The notes beneath the pieces are model-generated. The model ran no database searches, was not told where the DNA came from, and saw only the letters and a list, made by a program, of their open reading frames with translations. Source: Erinaceus europaeus (Eukaryota; Chordata; Mammalia; Eulipotyphla; Erinaceidae). Taken from it: a stretch of DNA of 64,000 nucleotides. The position numbers and the translations under genes were made by a program. This document shows, in pieces, positions 45,930 through 56,842 of this stretch (the stretch's first letter is position 1; each line of letters begins with the position of its first letter). The stretch is from positions 91,187,516 through 91,251,515 of the forward strand of contig NC_080171.1 in the NCBI RefSeq assembly GCF_950295315.1, read 5' to 3'.

Positions 45930-47390
45930 TTTTACATAAATTTAGTCAGTACAGAGGACATCAGGAAGAAGAATAGGAGGATCAGGAGAGTCACTGAGGA
46001 AAGTTACTAAAAAGGCATGATATGGTCAGCTACAAGTCCACCTCCCCCACTTTGGCTTATCTCTAAAGTAGTCTTTATTTTGACCGTTAGTGAAATTAAA
46101 AGCTTTTTTTTTTTGGTCAAAGCCTTATTTTTGGATCAGTGCCCAAGCAAGGCTCTTTCTTTTCTCTGGGATCTTTTTTTTTTCCCCTCTTGGGTGTTGG
46201 CCTGGGTGATCCCTATAGCTTGGGGACAGACTGCTCCCTGTCTCAAGGGCTGAATCTTCCCTTCAGATAGGCTGTCTGACTTTCATAGCCATCAATATTT
46301 TTCCTAATCATCACCTCTCTTCATTTTCTCTGGAAATTGAAATTAAAGCTAACTGGTTTTTCCAGGTATAATTTCAAGATGGTCACAGTCAGTACTTTTG
46401 GATCAAACTTAGGTGTTGAAGAGAGAAGGAGGATTCCCCTCCCCTTTACTGCTGAATATAAGAGCAGAGGTTGAGTTCAGTGGGTGTCAGATGATGCCCC
46501 ACTACCCACCATGGTCCCCTGCACTCTGTTCCCTTGTGCTGTAAATGCCCAACACCATGCCCATCCTGCCTCCCATTCCCCCAGCATGCTAGTGAGCACA
46601 TTGATTCTCTACCACAATAGTTATTTCAGAGATAAATGCCTTCTGTTTGTGGTTATTAAATCTGCTTCATGCTGGACATCTGGGGATAGAGGAGAAGGAG
46701 ACTGATTTGGGTAGGGTCAAGTTGGGGACAATCTGGGACAGATATACTCATTCAGTTACCAGTAGGCTCTGAACCTGGAACCAGTTACTGCTCGCTGAGC
46801 CTCAGTCCCCCGCATCTGTCATATGAAAACATTGCAGTGGGTTGGAGGCTTAACAAATTATGTTAAAGCAGCAGAATGCTTTGATTATAGGAACTGTTAT
46901 ATGTGAGACCATGTGTAAAACAGGTAACAAGAAGGGGTTCTGTTTGAAGTGGAGATAAAATGGGAGCCTGATGCACTTAGCTTCCTCCTGACTTCCTAAG
47001 GAGACCTGGGCTCTTCCTGGGAATCAAAAGGTTGAGGAGCACAGTGTGATGCCTAGCTCAGATGCAGCTCATATTGTAGGATTCTCAGTAACAATGGATG
47101 GGGGAGGGAATGAGGGAAGTGGCCTAAGGAACAGAGGATTGACTTTGTTGGATAGGCAGTTCAACAGACTTTGGGGAAGTGACCCATCAGACCACCCTTC
47201 ACTGAGCAGTGATGTTTCTTCAGTCTAATGCTTTCCCAACTGAGTTGTTTCGGTGAGTTGAACACTGACTTTCCTAATGCTTGGATATCAGTTGTCTTTT
47301 GTCTAAAGCCAAATCACAGAAGGAAACAATCTTCCCCTCCTTGGGCTTGGGGGGGCTAAGTGGGCTCTTAATCTACACTGGCCAGGCATG
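45930..47390. other. Mainly unique DNA, weak MIR near 46790
   Basis: 46780-46850 (gagcctcagtcccccgcatc) resembles a MIR 3' half. A T run of 8-9 occurs at 46107 and 46168. Frames up to 78 codons have no recognisable features. Confidence 0.45.
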
Positions 47391-47392
47391 TT

Positions 47393-47512
47393 TATTTTTT
47401 ATTTTAATTAATTAGTTATTATTATTTACCAGAGCACTGATAAGCTCTGGTTTATGGTGGTGCTGGGGACTGAACCTGAGACTTTGGAGCCTCAGGCCAG
47501 ACATGTTTATTT
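47393..47512 (-). mobile_element. SINE type C, antisense, short
   Basis: ttatttaccagagcactgat, tggtgctggggactgaacct, agactttggagcctcaggcc. The 5' part of the SINE is cut off. A phrase of its flank (ggccaggcatgtttattttt at 47381 and ggccagacatgtttattttt at 47496) suggests a target duplication of about 18 bp with one change. Confidence 0.8.
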
Positions 47513-47544
47513 TTTTAATCTTTCAGATACTTCCTTTCTTTCTT

Positions 47545-48205
47545 TCTTTTTTTTGCCTCCAGGGCTATTATGGAGGGGGGCTGGTGCCTATACTATGAAT
47601 CCACTATCTCGGCGGCCATCTTTTTTCCCCTTGTTGTTGCTGCTGTTGTTAGATAGAACAGAGAGAAACTGAGAGAGGAGGGGTGTTGCTGAGGAGTTAT
47701 TCTGATGCAGTCTCTGCCCCCAGGTTTTACTACACCCTGCAAAATCCTAGCAGTGCCCCCTTCAACCAATCCTGGCCCCACACGTCACCCCTGGCTGTCG
47801 CCCAATAAAAAGCCCCCTCACCCCCCCCTCACTCTCTCTCTCTGGGCTCTCAGATCTCGCCCCCCCTCCGTCAGGTAGTGGGGACGGCCATTGCCGGCTG
47901 CCTCCACGTGGTCTGAACCAAACCCGCCCCCATCCTATAATAAAGATTTGTGTACCCCTTTGCTCTGGACATCCACTCTCTTCTCCGCGGTGCAGCCCGA
48001 CACCAGACTGCCACAATAACAGAGGGGAAGACAGAGAGGGAGAGAGAAACATAGGCACCTACAGAACTGCTTCACTGCTTGCGAAGTGACCCACCTGCAG
48101 GTAAGGAGGCGGAGACTCGAACCAAGATCCTTGTGCTGGTCCTGCTTTGCATTATGTGTGCTTTGTACTATTTGAACTTAACCTGGTGAGCCATAGCTCA
48201 GCCCC
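47545..48205 (-). mobile_element. SINE type A (long form), antisense, split by a solo LTR
   Basis: Left part: tgcctccagggctattatgg to agaaactgagagaggagggg. Right part: gaggggaagacagagaggga to the 5' end near 48205. The two parts join in the usual SINE order once the LTR and one gagggg are removed. Confidence 0.9.
47678..48027 (+). mobile_element. Solo LTR in a SINE, gagggg target duplication
   Basis: The LTR is 47684-48021 (338 bp), beginning TGTTGCTGAGG and ending ACAATAACA. gagggg flanks it (47678-47683 and 48022-48027). A TATA-like caataaaaagcccc is at about 47803 and an AATAAA in ctataataaagatttgtg near 47938. It is GC-rich with C runs and differs from the TGTTGGG group. The host SINE is itself gag/ggg-rich, so the true duplication may be shorter than six. 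Confidence 0.88.
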
Positions 48206-48229
48206 CAGTTCAGATACTTTCTAGGCCTG

Positions 48230-48345
48230 TAAGCTTTGACAAATCTCTTCATTTCTCTGTGCCTCAGTCCCCTGATTTGTAAAATGGAGATGACACCTAA
48301 CTAATTATGATTTCCTGTATCTTCTATGTAGATCTTTGACTCAAT
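48230..48345 (+). mobile_element. MIR SINE remnant
   Basis: tctcttcatttctctgtgcc, tcagtcccctgatttgtaaa and atggagatgacacctaacta are a good match to the MIR 3' half. Confidence 0.75.
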
Positions 48346-48419
48346 GTAATCCATGTATTTTACCCTCTAGAAGTAATAACAGAATGCCAAGTTTTTATTG
48401 ATACTTATCATCTATCAGC

Positions 48420-48548
48420 CCCAGTTTAATTAATTAATTAATTTTTACCAGAGTACTGTCAGCTCTGCTGGAGATTGAACCTGGTACCTTTGGTGCTTCA
48501 GGTATAAAAATTCTTGCATAACCACTGTGCTATCTCCCCAGTCCATCA
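48420..48548 (-). mobile_element. SINE type C, antisense
   Basis: taattaattaatttttacca, agctctgctggagattgaac and the 5' end cataaccactgtgctatctc. Confidence 0.82.
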
Positions 48549-48549
48549 G

Positions 48550-49015
48550 TCTTTATTCTTAATGCTTGTGTCTAGTTTTCATAATCATCCAGCAGAAAGG
48601 TTAGCAGATTTATCCTCCAGGTGAAACTGAGAGAAGAGAAACTAAAATCAGCAGCAGGACTTGAACTCAGATTATCTGACTTCAAATACACATTCTTGTT
48701 TCTTATTGAGCACCTGGAAATATTCCAGCGACCTTCTCTGCTGTGGATGAGAAGTATGACTCGTTTTGTTCTTTGTAAATAACAGGTCCAGATACTTGGT
48801 CTGGAAAAGAATTTCAAAGGCTCTTGAATCTACTTTCTTGATTTCAATAGAATGCACATTCACACAGCCTCAAAATACCTCCTGATATAAAACATCAGTC
48901 ACACTATTCCTTACAGGCTGCCAGTGGTTCCTTTGGTTGGTTAATTGCATCAGAACTCCTTTATCTGTAGTACTTGTGCTGCTTGTGGGTGAGGAAGACA
49001 ATAAAATACAATCTC
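48550..49015. other. Unique DNA, no gene
   Basis: Overlapping minus-strand frames of 81 and 63 codons lack recognisable features. Confidence 0.4.
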
Positions 49016-49017
49016 TG

Positions 49018-49170
49018 GGATGGGACTTTAGAATAGCAGTAGCAAACAACTTGCTTGCTTGAATCCCAGAAGGTCCCAGGTTCATTCCACTTATATCAGC
49101 TAAGGCTGAACAGTGCTTGTCTCTCTCTCTCCCCCTCTGTAAATGAATTTGTTCTTTTAAAAAGAAGATA
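49018..49170 (+). mobile_element. SINE type C, diverged
   Basis: gggatgggactttagaatag, aggtcccaggttcattccac, ggctgaacagtgcttgtctc and an A-rich end after tgaatttgttcttttaaaaa. Confidence 0.6.
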
Positions 49171-49223
49171 CACCCCCTGCCCTCAGTAAGCTCACAATCT
49201 AAAGGATGAAACAAATAAACATT

Positions 49224-49525
49224 AGAAAATGACCTCACGGGAGTCGGGCTGTAGTACAGCAGGTGGCGCAAAGCACAAAGACCGGCATAAGGATCCCGGT
49301 TCGAACCCCGGCTCCCCACTTGCAGGGGAGTCGCTTCACAGGCGGTGAAGCAGGTCTGCAGGTGTCTTTCTCTCCTCCTCTCTGTCTTCCCCTCCCTCTC
49401 TCCATTTCTCTCTGTCTTATCCAACAACAACAACAACAATAATAACTACAACAATAAAACAACAAGGGCAACAAAAGGGAAAAAATAAATAAAATAAATA
49501 TATAAAAAAAAGAAAATGACCTCAC
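49224..49525 (+). mobile_element. SINE type A, well preserved, 15-bp target duplication
   Basis: agaaaatgacctcac lies at 49224-49238 and 49511-49525. The body starts gggagtcgggctgtagtaca and ends agggcaacaaaagggaaaaa with a mixed A/T tail. This copy is close to what I remember as the family consensus, apart from a small deletion after cagcaggt. Confidence 0.95.
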
Positions 49526-49530
49526 ATGAG

Positions 49531-49715
49531 GGGACCGGTGGTAGCACACCTAGTTAAGCACACACAAAACCTTGTGCAAGAACCCAGATTCAAGCCCCTG
49601 GTCCTCACCTTCAGGTTGAGGCTTTATGAGTGGTGAAGCAGTGCTTCAGGTGTCCTCTTTCTCCTGCTCTATCTACTTTTACCTCTCAGCTTCTCTCTGT
49701 TAAAAAAAAAAAAAG
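49531..49715 (+). mobile_element. SINE type B
   Basis: ggggaccggtggtagcacac, cagattcaagcccctggtcc, tgagtggtgaagcagtgctt and a pure A-tail of 12. Confidence 0.88.
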
Positions 49716-50305
49716 GAGGTGGAGGAGGAAGAAAGAGAGAAAACGACCTAGAACTATGGGAATTATGATAGAAGGATTCTGAGTGTCCAGAAAAGGTTGG
49801 AAGGCTTCCTATAGGGAGTAGAGGCACAGTTTCATACTGAAGGATGTATGTGGGCTAGAAGCAAAGACAGCAGAGAAAGGAAGTTAGCAGTGACAGGCAG
49901 TCAAAGCAGAGAAACAGTACTACAAAGGTGGAAGTGATTTGGGTGACTTTGGATATTTGAGGAACTAGTAACAGGAGGAATGCCTGAAGGAGAATCAAAT
50001 CAGGAGGTCAATGACCTGCTAGTGGCAAGGTAATGTTGCACTGATCCTGAGGAGGCAGGCAGCTGAAATATGATCTGGGGCAAGCTGAAACTACTGAAGA
50101 ATCCTAAGGCAATTTTGCAAAGATCCTCCAGGCAGTTTTACAGACTGTATTAGAAATGTGGGGAGTAGGATGGGGCAGTGACTCTAGAGAGAAATGATGG
50201 TGTGGTAGGGAGTGGCAGTGGAGTTAAGGTAAAGGGGATACCTTTAACTTTAGTGAGTATCTAAGATCTACTAATTGTTGCCTGTAGATTTTAAGGTGGC
50301 TTTCT
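49716..50305. other. Unique DNA, no gene
   Basis: Ordinary sequence. A purine-rich run at 49714-49742 continues the SINE tail. Confidence 0.4.
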
Positions 50306-50440
50306 TTTTCCTTTCCTTTCCTTTCCTTTCCTTTCCTTTCCTTTCCTTTCCTTTCCTTTCCTTTCCTTCCCTTTCCTTTCCTTTCCTTTCCTTTCCTTTC
50401 CTTTCCTTTCCTTTCCTCTTTTCCCTCCTCTCTACCACTC
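50306..50440. repeat. (ctttc)n satellite-like pentanucleotide tract
   Basis: More than 20 cctttc-phase units occur with only one clear interruption (ccttccctttcc near 50366), ending in a c/t-rich stretch. The complement gives the Lys-Glu-Arg-Lys-Gly repeat seen in a 114-codon frame, which is an artefact. Confidence 0.96.
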
Positions 50441-50754
50441 TTTTTCTTTCTTTCTTTCTCTGTTTCCTTTCTGTGTTCTGTGTAACTGGATGGGTAGTGG
50501 TGCCTTCTGTCAAGATGGGAAACTCAGTGGAGGAAGTATGTGGGGACAGATGAAAAGCTCGGGGTAGGACAAGAGGACTTTGCAGGGCCAGAGGCCTTTC
50601 AAGTGGAAATGCCAAGGAACTCTGTACACATGAACCTCAAACCCTGGAGACTTAAGAGTAAGCAATTCACAGATGAGAGAGTTTGGGATCATTTGGAAAA
50701 ATGCTCAGAGAGAAATGGAGAATCCTAGCACCCCCATGCCCGCCCTTGCCTGCG
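50441..50754. other. Unique DNA, no gene
   Basis: No feature recognised. Confidence 0.4.
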
Positions 50755-50998
50755 ATGCCTTTTGTTATTGCCACCAGTGTTATCACTGGATGCATGATAA
50801 ATCAATCACTTTCAATGATCTCCCCCCTTCTTTTTATTTGATAGGATAGAGATTAATCCAGAGAGAAGGGGGAAGATAGAGAAGAAGACGGAAAGTACTG
50901 CTTCACCATTCCTAGAGGTGGAGACTGGGGGACAGAACCTGGGTCCTTGAGTATGATAATGTGTGTGTTCAGCTAGGTGCAATACCACTCAGCCTCAG
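50755..50998 (-). mobile_element. SINE type B (long form), antisense
   Basis: tattgccaccagtgttatca, tttttatttgataggataga, ctgcttcaccattcctagag, acctgggtccttgagtatga and the 5' end accactcagcctc. Confidence 0.78.
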
Positions 50999-50999
50999 G

Positions 51000-52320
51000 A
51001 GAAGACAGTAATCTTTACCTGGAGCTTAAAGAATGCTTCTTAAGACAGCTGTGTTTTTACAGAGCTGCATTTAAAGACCCCTCCATCTTTGCATGTCAGC
51101 AGAGAGCAAGCCTCTTGTACCCACAATATTATTTGAGGGCTGTTACTAAATCCATATTGCTCCCGATTTCTCCATTTTACATAGGGTAAAAAAAAATAAA
51201 ATAACTGTTCATTTTGGTTACTATTTCTTTCTGACTATATTCCCTTAATGAGGCATTTACCTGCAACATCGTCTTTTATGTATTCCATGTTTTATAAAAG
51301 ATCTCTTGGGAAAAATAACCTAGGAAACACAATTTTTCGGCACCATCTCCTTTTATTAAGAATAATGAAAAGGAAACAAGAATCATTCTCCCAATAAAAC
51401 ACACTTTTGCTCCTTTTATTTATTTATTTTTTTCTGGGGGGAAGGGGTGCATGGCAGAGGTTATGGCAGCTGTCTGGTAGTCTGGGAATCCACACACTTG
51501 CTTCCACCCAGTTTGTGTGTCCATTTTTACAGCCATTGCAGTACCCCTGCTGCATGGAGATGAAGGCTGGGGTGGGTGTCTATAACTATATTGGACACGT
51601 CTATTTATATGTCTCTCATATCTGGGTAAGTGCTTGGGATGGTGCAAGACCTTAAAAATTACATACACACAAAATGGGCTCTTTGCCCAGAAAAACCAAT
51701 CATCTTTCAGAATGGGCAGAAAGATCACAGAGGGAAAATTAACTCAGGAGGGAAATGGGAAAGAAAAAGGCTGAAGAGCGATATTGTTAATTGGAAACTC
51801 TGCTCGGGTTTATGGCTGTAGCTCCACACCTCTGTCTGGGTGAGCTTGGCCATGTCCAAGGCTGGACTACTGCCCAGGTGCAGGAGGCTGTAGCCTAGAC
51901 CTTCCATGAACACTCCAGACATGTAGATGATGCCAACTGAATATCACCCCTTGGCTGGTCCACAGGCATTTACACTTAACAGGAATAACTGTGACCATGG
52001 TGTCTCTGCCTTCTTTTCCCTAGTAACTTATCGTGGTTGGTGGTTATCTCTAATCCTCCTGAGCCCCAGGCAAGGTCCACCCTTAACATCTCCCCCTCCT
52101 TTTTCACTCTAATCAAGTCAGCACACATTTACAAAGTTACTAATAATAGGGCTTTCTGCTCTCAGGGACTTCAGTTCCTAAGGGGAGGGCAAAACACCCA
52201 GTAGTTAAGAATTTATGGTCTCAAAGCAGAAATAGCCAAAGGCAGGTCCTCATTCTGCCAGGAGTTTGCTGCCAGACCCATGGCACTTAAAGTTCAAGTT
52301 CAAGCTTGTGAAAATGGGAA
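51000..52320. other. Unique DNA with a candidate conserved non-coding part
   Basis: 51030-51400 is free of local repeats and A/T-rich with intact-looking blocks such as atattatttgagggctgtta and taatgaggcatttacctgca. I cannot show conservation from one sequence. Frames up to 102 codons have no domain. Confidence 0.4.
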
Positions 52321-52324
52321 TGAT

Positions 52325-52600
52325 AGGGGCTGGGTACACCTGATTGAGCGGACACATTACCAAGCATAAGGACCAGGGTTTGAGGCCGAGATCCCTCGTA
52401 TAGGGGGGAAACTTCATAAGTTGTGAAACAGTATTGCAGGTTTCTTTCTCTCTTCCCCTCTACACTCTCTTCCCTTCTCATTTGCTGTCTGCCCTAAAAA
52501 AAAAAAAAAAGAAAAAAAAAGGAAAAAAATGTCTATAGGAATGGTGGATTATTGTGCAGGTACTAAGACCCAGTGATAACTCTGGTGGTCTGGTATATGA
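52325..52600 (+). mobile_element. SINE type B, diverged, with long 3' end
   Basis: ggggctgggtacacctgatt, aaggaccagggtttgaggcc, ttcataagttgtgaaacagt, an A-rich run at 52495-52530 and a 3' end with gtactaagacccagtgataa. Confidence 0.78.
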
Positions 52601-52663
52601 CATTTAAATAATTAGAACTATAATAACATCCCTTACTTTGTCAGGGAGTAGTTATCAGGCTTT

Positions 52664-52873
52664 TTTAAAAAATATTTATTTATTTATTTATTATTGGATA
52701 GAGACAGAGAGAAATTTGGGAGGATAGAAAAAGAGAGAGACAGAGAGATACCTACAGCCCTGCTTCACTACTTGTGAACCTTTCCCCCTGCAGGTAGTGA
52801 CCAGGGGCTTGAACCCAGGTCCTTGCACACTGTAATGTGTGCGTTTAAGCAGGTGTGCCACCACCTGGCCTCT
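52664..52873 (-). mobile_element. SINE type B, antisense
   Basis: aatatttatttatttattta, agccctgcttcactacttgt, ctgcaggtagtgaccagggg and a 5' end at gccaccacctggcctc. Confidence 0.88.
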
Positions 52874-53210
52874 GTTATCAGGTTTTAATATAACAGCCCA
52901 TGCAAACCCACTGTCAAGATGCCTGAACACAGAGTAGGATTTTGGAAAATTTGTCTTTTTTTTTTTAAAGTGTTAACTGGGTAGAGAGGCAGAACTTGCC
53001 TAGACCCCATACATAATCTTTTCTCCCTGAGTAGTTTTCAGCTGGGCACAAAATCAAGATACATTTTTCAACCTCTTTCCACTGTGGTTTGATGCAGCCA
53101 ATATGGACCAGTTATGTTCTATCAGATTCCTAGAAAACCCTCTTAAGAAGATAATATCTTCTTCACCCATTTCTTTCCTTCTTTTTCCCTTTTCCCTTCC
53201 TTCTTCATTT
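52874..53210. other. Unique DNA, no gene
   Basis: A 10-base T run near 52960 and a C/T-rich run at 53165-53216. No gene is seen. Confidence 0.4.
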
Positions 53211-53427
53211 CCTTTTTTATTTTGTATTTTCATGAGTGATTTAATAGTGACCTACAAGATTATAAGATAAGTGATTTACAAGATTATAAGATAATAATAA
53301 ATCATAACTATTATTATAAAAGATAATAACATAATAATAGTTCTACACCACTCCCACCACCAAAACTCTGTGCTCACACACTGCCAGGATAACTACCATA
53401 GTTCTCCGAGGTCTTAGATATGGTTGA

Positions 53428-53463
<36 letters not shown>

Positions 53464-53640
53464 TATATATATATATTTGAGGTCATATGTTTCAGTTGTC
53501 CATATTTCTGCACATGAGGGAAATCATCTGGTAGTTGTCTTTTAGTTCACCACCAGTTCCATCCATTTTGTCCAAAAGGGCACAATATAGTCTTTTTTAA
53601 TTGCTCCGGTGAGTACATGTCCCATATGCTGCTACTTCTT
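53211..53640 (-). mobile_element. Old module X-like 3' end, antisense, with a (ca)n run
   Basis: gagtgatttaatagtgacct, taatagttctacaccactcc and caccaccaaaactctgtgct resemble the module X 3' end. A small internal duplication (aagattataagataagtgat, then acaagattataagataataa) and a (ca)n run (53431-53461) followed by (ta)n interrupt it. 53470-53640 may be L1-like. The assignment is tentative. Confidence 0.5.
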
Positions 53641-54000
53641 TTCCTCCTCATTCTTATTTTTGTATTTGTAAGACTCAAATGAGTGATTTTTATTATACTG
53701 TTAAAGACTTTTTTCCTCTTTACTCTATAAAAGTAGTTCTCACAGGATTCTCTTCTGGATATTTTAAACTTTTAATCAGGAAAATGAAAAGGAAGAAGAG
53801 AAGCATATGGGAAGCATATGGGATGGCTGTCCCCATGTGGAAGCTGATGCCCATTTTTATTCATTTCTAAGACCCCCCCACCTTCATTGTCTTTTTAAGC
53901 CAGGGGGGAGGATTGAGCAGGGCTGGGATGCTAGTGGGCTCCCTGTTACCATCAGCCACTGGATGGGCCTCCTTCAGGAGGAGCCTTAAGGGAGAGGTAG

Positions 54001-54043
54001 TTTTTTTTTTTCACCTCCAGGCTGGGGCTTAGTGCTAGCACTA
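54001..54043 (-). mobile_element. SINE type A 3' end fragment, cut at the LTR foldback
   Basis: tttttttttttcacctccag, ggctggggcttagtgctagc and actatgaa are the long-form type A 3' end. The SINE stops exactly where the foldback begins (54044), in the middle of its usual ccatgaatccactgctcctg block. Confidence 0.75.
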
Positions 54044-54180
54044 TGAACCAATTTTCTTGGCAGGGGAGCTAGAACAACCCAATGTAAAGCATATAACAAT
54101 TAGTTAAAAAGAAAAGGGAAATTGTTGTATGCTTTACATTGGGTTGTTCTAGCTCTCCCCCTGCCAAGAAAATTGGTTCA
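54044..54180. repeat. Inverted repeat made from the LTR left end, with polypurine tract as spacer
   Basis: The left arm 54044-54098 is the reverse complement of the right arm 54123-54180, with one base change and a 3-base length difference. The right arm is the first 58 bases of the LTR. The 24-base spacer (54099-54122, with ttagttaaaaagaaaaggga) matches the polypurine region just before the 3' LTR of the provirus at 58.6 kb. Confidence 0.93.
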
Positions 54181-54443
54181 GTCCTGCTAGTTTTCGCAGG
54201 CCCGCTTGTCCCCGCCCCAAGGAACCCCGAGAGAGTTCCAGAGTTCCAGAGTTCGAGAGTGCTTGGCGCCGCTGTGGGGGAAAGAGGCAGCAGAGTTCTG
54301 TTTGGTGATTAGTTTGGGTTAGTTTATGAATCGTTGTTCCTGAATAAAGAAATACAGCTTCCCTGTCCAGCCGTATGTCTCTGGTCGTCTCTGTTACCCA
54401 CCCGTGAAGCTAGCCCGGCCAGCTGGAACTCCGAATTTTAACA
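54123..54443 (+). mobile_element. LTR without internal region, same family as the 56.8-59.0 kb provirus
   Basis: It starts TGTTGTATGC and ends near ttttaaca. The AATAAA is in gaataaagaaatacagct near 54346. U3 contains a short agttccagagttccagagtt repeat, also present in the 58.6 kb LTR. The last few bases before the flank (acaagagatg) differ from the expected ACAACA. Retention of polypurine sequence on its left means it is not a simple solo LTR. Confidence 0.9.
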
Positions 54444-54449
54444 AGAGAT

Positions 54450-54865
54450 GATGCAGGGGAGAGCGACACTTAGGAAGAGGCAGAGTGAGAGTCTGGAAGG
54501 TACTTGATCTAGGGGATTTGGGGCCCCAACATGCCCACCTTGGAAAAGTTACTTCTGCGCCTGGCTTATATGGGAGAGACCTTAAAATCTACCTTCAGGA
54601 GAACTCTCTCTGTCTTGCTATTTACAACCAAATTACAACTAAATAGAGTACAAGAAAAGCAAACAATATGGGTGGTGGACACTGAGATGAAGAAGACCCC
54701 AGAGAACAACTACTCTTGCCAGAAGATTCAAAAAAGGACTTTTAGGAGTTGGTGATGTCTGGCTTGAGATTTGAAGTGACTAGAGCTGAAGGCAGGAAGT
54801 TCACTGACCCAGCCAAGGCACAGATGACATCTTGCATGAGTCTAAAGACAAAATACACACACACA

Positions 54866-54912
<47 letters not shown>

Positions 54913-56325
54913 AGTCATGTGACAAGGGTCTCTATGGGATGAGAGAGGGATGTCCATTTTCCTCAGAATTGGTAACAGAAGATAAATGAATAAACTGAGT
55001 GAACAGGGTAGTGTGTGAACAATTTTCTTCAACAACTCCTAATAAATTCGACTGTCCATTTTCCTTAGGCTCTCAAAATCTTCACACCTATACTACAGAA
55101 CAAGGGATACTGCACCCCAATTACTATCCAGTGTGTCTGACTCCCCACTTGACTTCAAGGTCAAGGACTTTGTTTTACTCATCCTTATACCCTGACTGTC
55201 CAGCCAACCTGGCAGGAGGAGCCTTAAACAAATGTTTGCTGACTGAGTGAACACATTTGTCCATTTTCTCACAGAGGGCTAGAGAAATCATTCTGTGGTG
55301 AAACTGAACTCTGGTTTCTTCTATCTCCTGCTAACCCAGATCAGTTCTCTAGACACTGTGTCATGGGAGCATGTGCTTAGTTCAGGTTCGGTATTAATAA
55401 AGAGGGTAGGCTATACAAAAGAGCTTCCCTTGCCCTTTGGAGTTTCCCCACTGGAAATCTCCATTTAGAAAAAGCCCTCAGGGAAGAAAGATCTTGTTAG
55501 GTGGCTTCCCACTGACTTCATGTGTGAGTCCCTGAACCTGTGTAGCTCCTTAGACTCAGGATGCTGCCCCAGGGTGGTACAGCCTGTGTGGAAGAAATCT
55601 TGTCTTTCCTTCAAGTTGTGGGACTGTAGTGCTTCAAAGCATTTGAAGTAGAAGTCTCAGATCTGTCCTTCACCAGTGTGTACCAGTTCTGACCCAGGGT
55701 ACAGTTTCTCACACACTCATTCCATTTTATAAATTGAGTACCAGTCCAGGCACTGGAAGGACTCCAGGGCTTTCAAGAGAGGCCAGGTGTCACTTGTAAG
55801 ATTTTCCACTAGCTCTGGTTCTCATTCTTCCCACATATGACAAGTTTATGTGGCAATGCCTGTGACTCTCTACTTGCAGATGCTCTCTAGCTGTGTGTGT
55901 AGCATGGACTTTCATTGCTACAGTCTTCCTCATAGGTAGGAGTTGGTGTGTGACTCCAGTTCTTTCCCCATCTTCTGGGAGCATATCATGTATCATCTCT
56001 CAAGGTCCCCAGAGGAAGACTGAGCTCTTAGTTATCCACAGTAGAAATCTGATGATTAACATCATTCCCCCCCCCCATTGGCATAAGGAGGGTCTTGTAC
56101 ATGTATGATTTAAGCTCTCTGGATTTTTTCACAAGGAGAGAATCAGAACACCAGTCAGCTTCTTAGGACTTGCTTGCAGGCACTTTTATCTCTCTAAGAC
56201 ACTACTTCATTCAGAGAGAGAAAAAAACAGAGACACTACAGCACCAGACAATTTACTACCTCTTTTTTTCCGAGTATTTTTTCCACCTCACCCGCACCAC
56301 TGGTGCTTTCTGGGATTGTTTCTTT
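54450..56325. other. Unique DNA with a (ca)n microsatellite
   Basis: (ca)n lies at about 54856-54911, broken once by acc. A C run is at 56069-56078. 55780-56110 has overlapping frames of about 70 codons on both strands with no domain. No gene is called. Confidence 0.45.
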
Positions 56326-56842
56326 TTTTGTTGTTGTTGTTGATTTAATAATGATGAACAAGATTGTAAGATAACAGGGGTACAATTCCACATAGTTCCC
56401 ACCACCAGAGTTCTGGATCCCATCCCCTTCACTGGAAACTTCCCTATTCTTTATCCTTCTGGAACTATGGACCAAGACTCTTTATGCAGTGCAGAGGTGG
56501 AAGGTCTGGCTTTCGTAGTTGCTTCTCTGCTGGACAAGTTGATTGGCAAGTTGATTGGCAAATTGATTCATACCATTAGCCCCGCTCTATCTTTCCCTAG
56601 TACGGTAGGGCTATGGAGAGGTGAGACTTTTGGATATATTGGTAAGGTCCTCTGTTCAGAGAAGTCAGGATGGAATCATGACATCTGCAATTTGGTGGCT
56701 AAAAGGCAGTAAGTTACAAAGAAGGACAAACTGTTTAATAAAAAGGAACTCAAAGGTAGGAATAGAGGAGATAATATTAGGGTCTTAATGTGGGAAGAAG
56801 CTAGGAAGTCTACTTTAGGTATGTTGCAAAGGGGCCAATACT
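56326..56842 (-). mobile_element. Module X subtype ii, antisense, left part
   Basis: The 3' end on the left (gttgatttaataatgatgaa, aacaggggtacaattccaca) is followed by ggaaggtctggctttcgtag. A small triplication of ttgattggcaag lies near 56539-56566. It continues to ccaatact, where the provirus begins. The last 90 bases are repeated after the provirus. Confidence 0.82.
56753..56842. repeat. Left copy of a perfect 90-bp host duplication flanking the provirus
   Basis: aaggtaggaatagaggagat through ggggccaatact is identical to 58961-59050. The preceding CA is also shared with the LTR end. In other module X copies (24.3 and 61.2 kb) this stretch occurs once, so the duplication is tied to the insertion. 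Confidence 0.95.

Noticed and set aside
53431..54912. (ca)n runs as regulatory Z-DNA elements
   Set aside because: Common microsatellites. Nothing nearby indicates a promoter.
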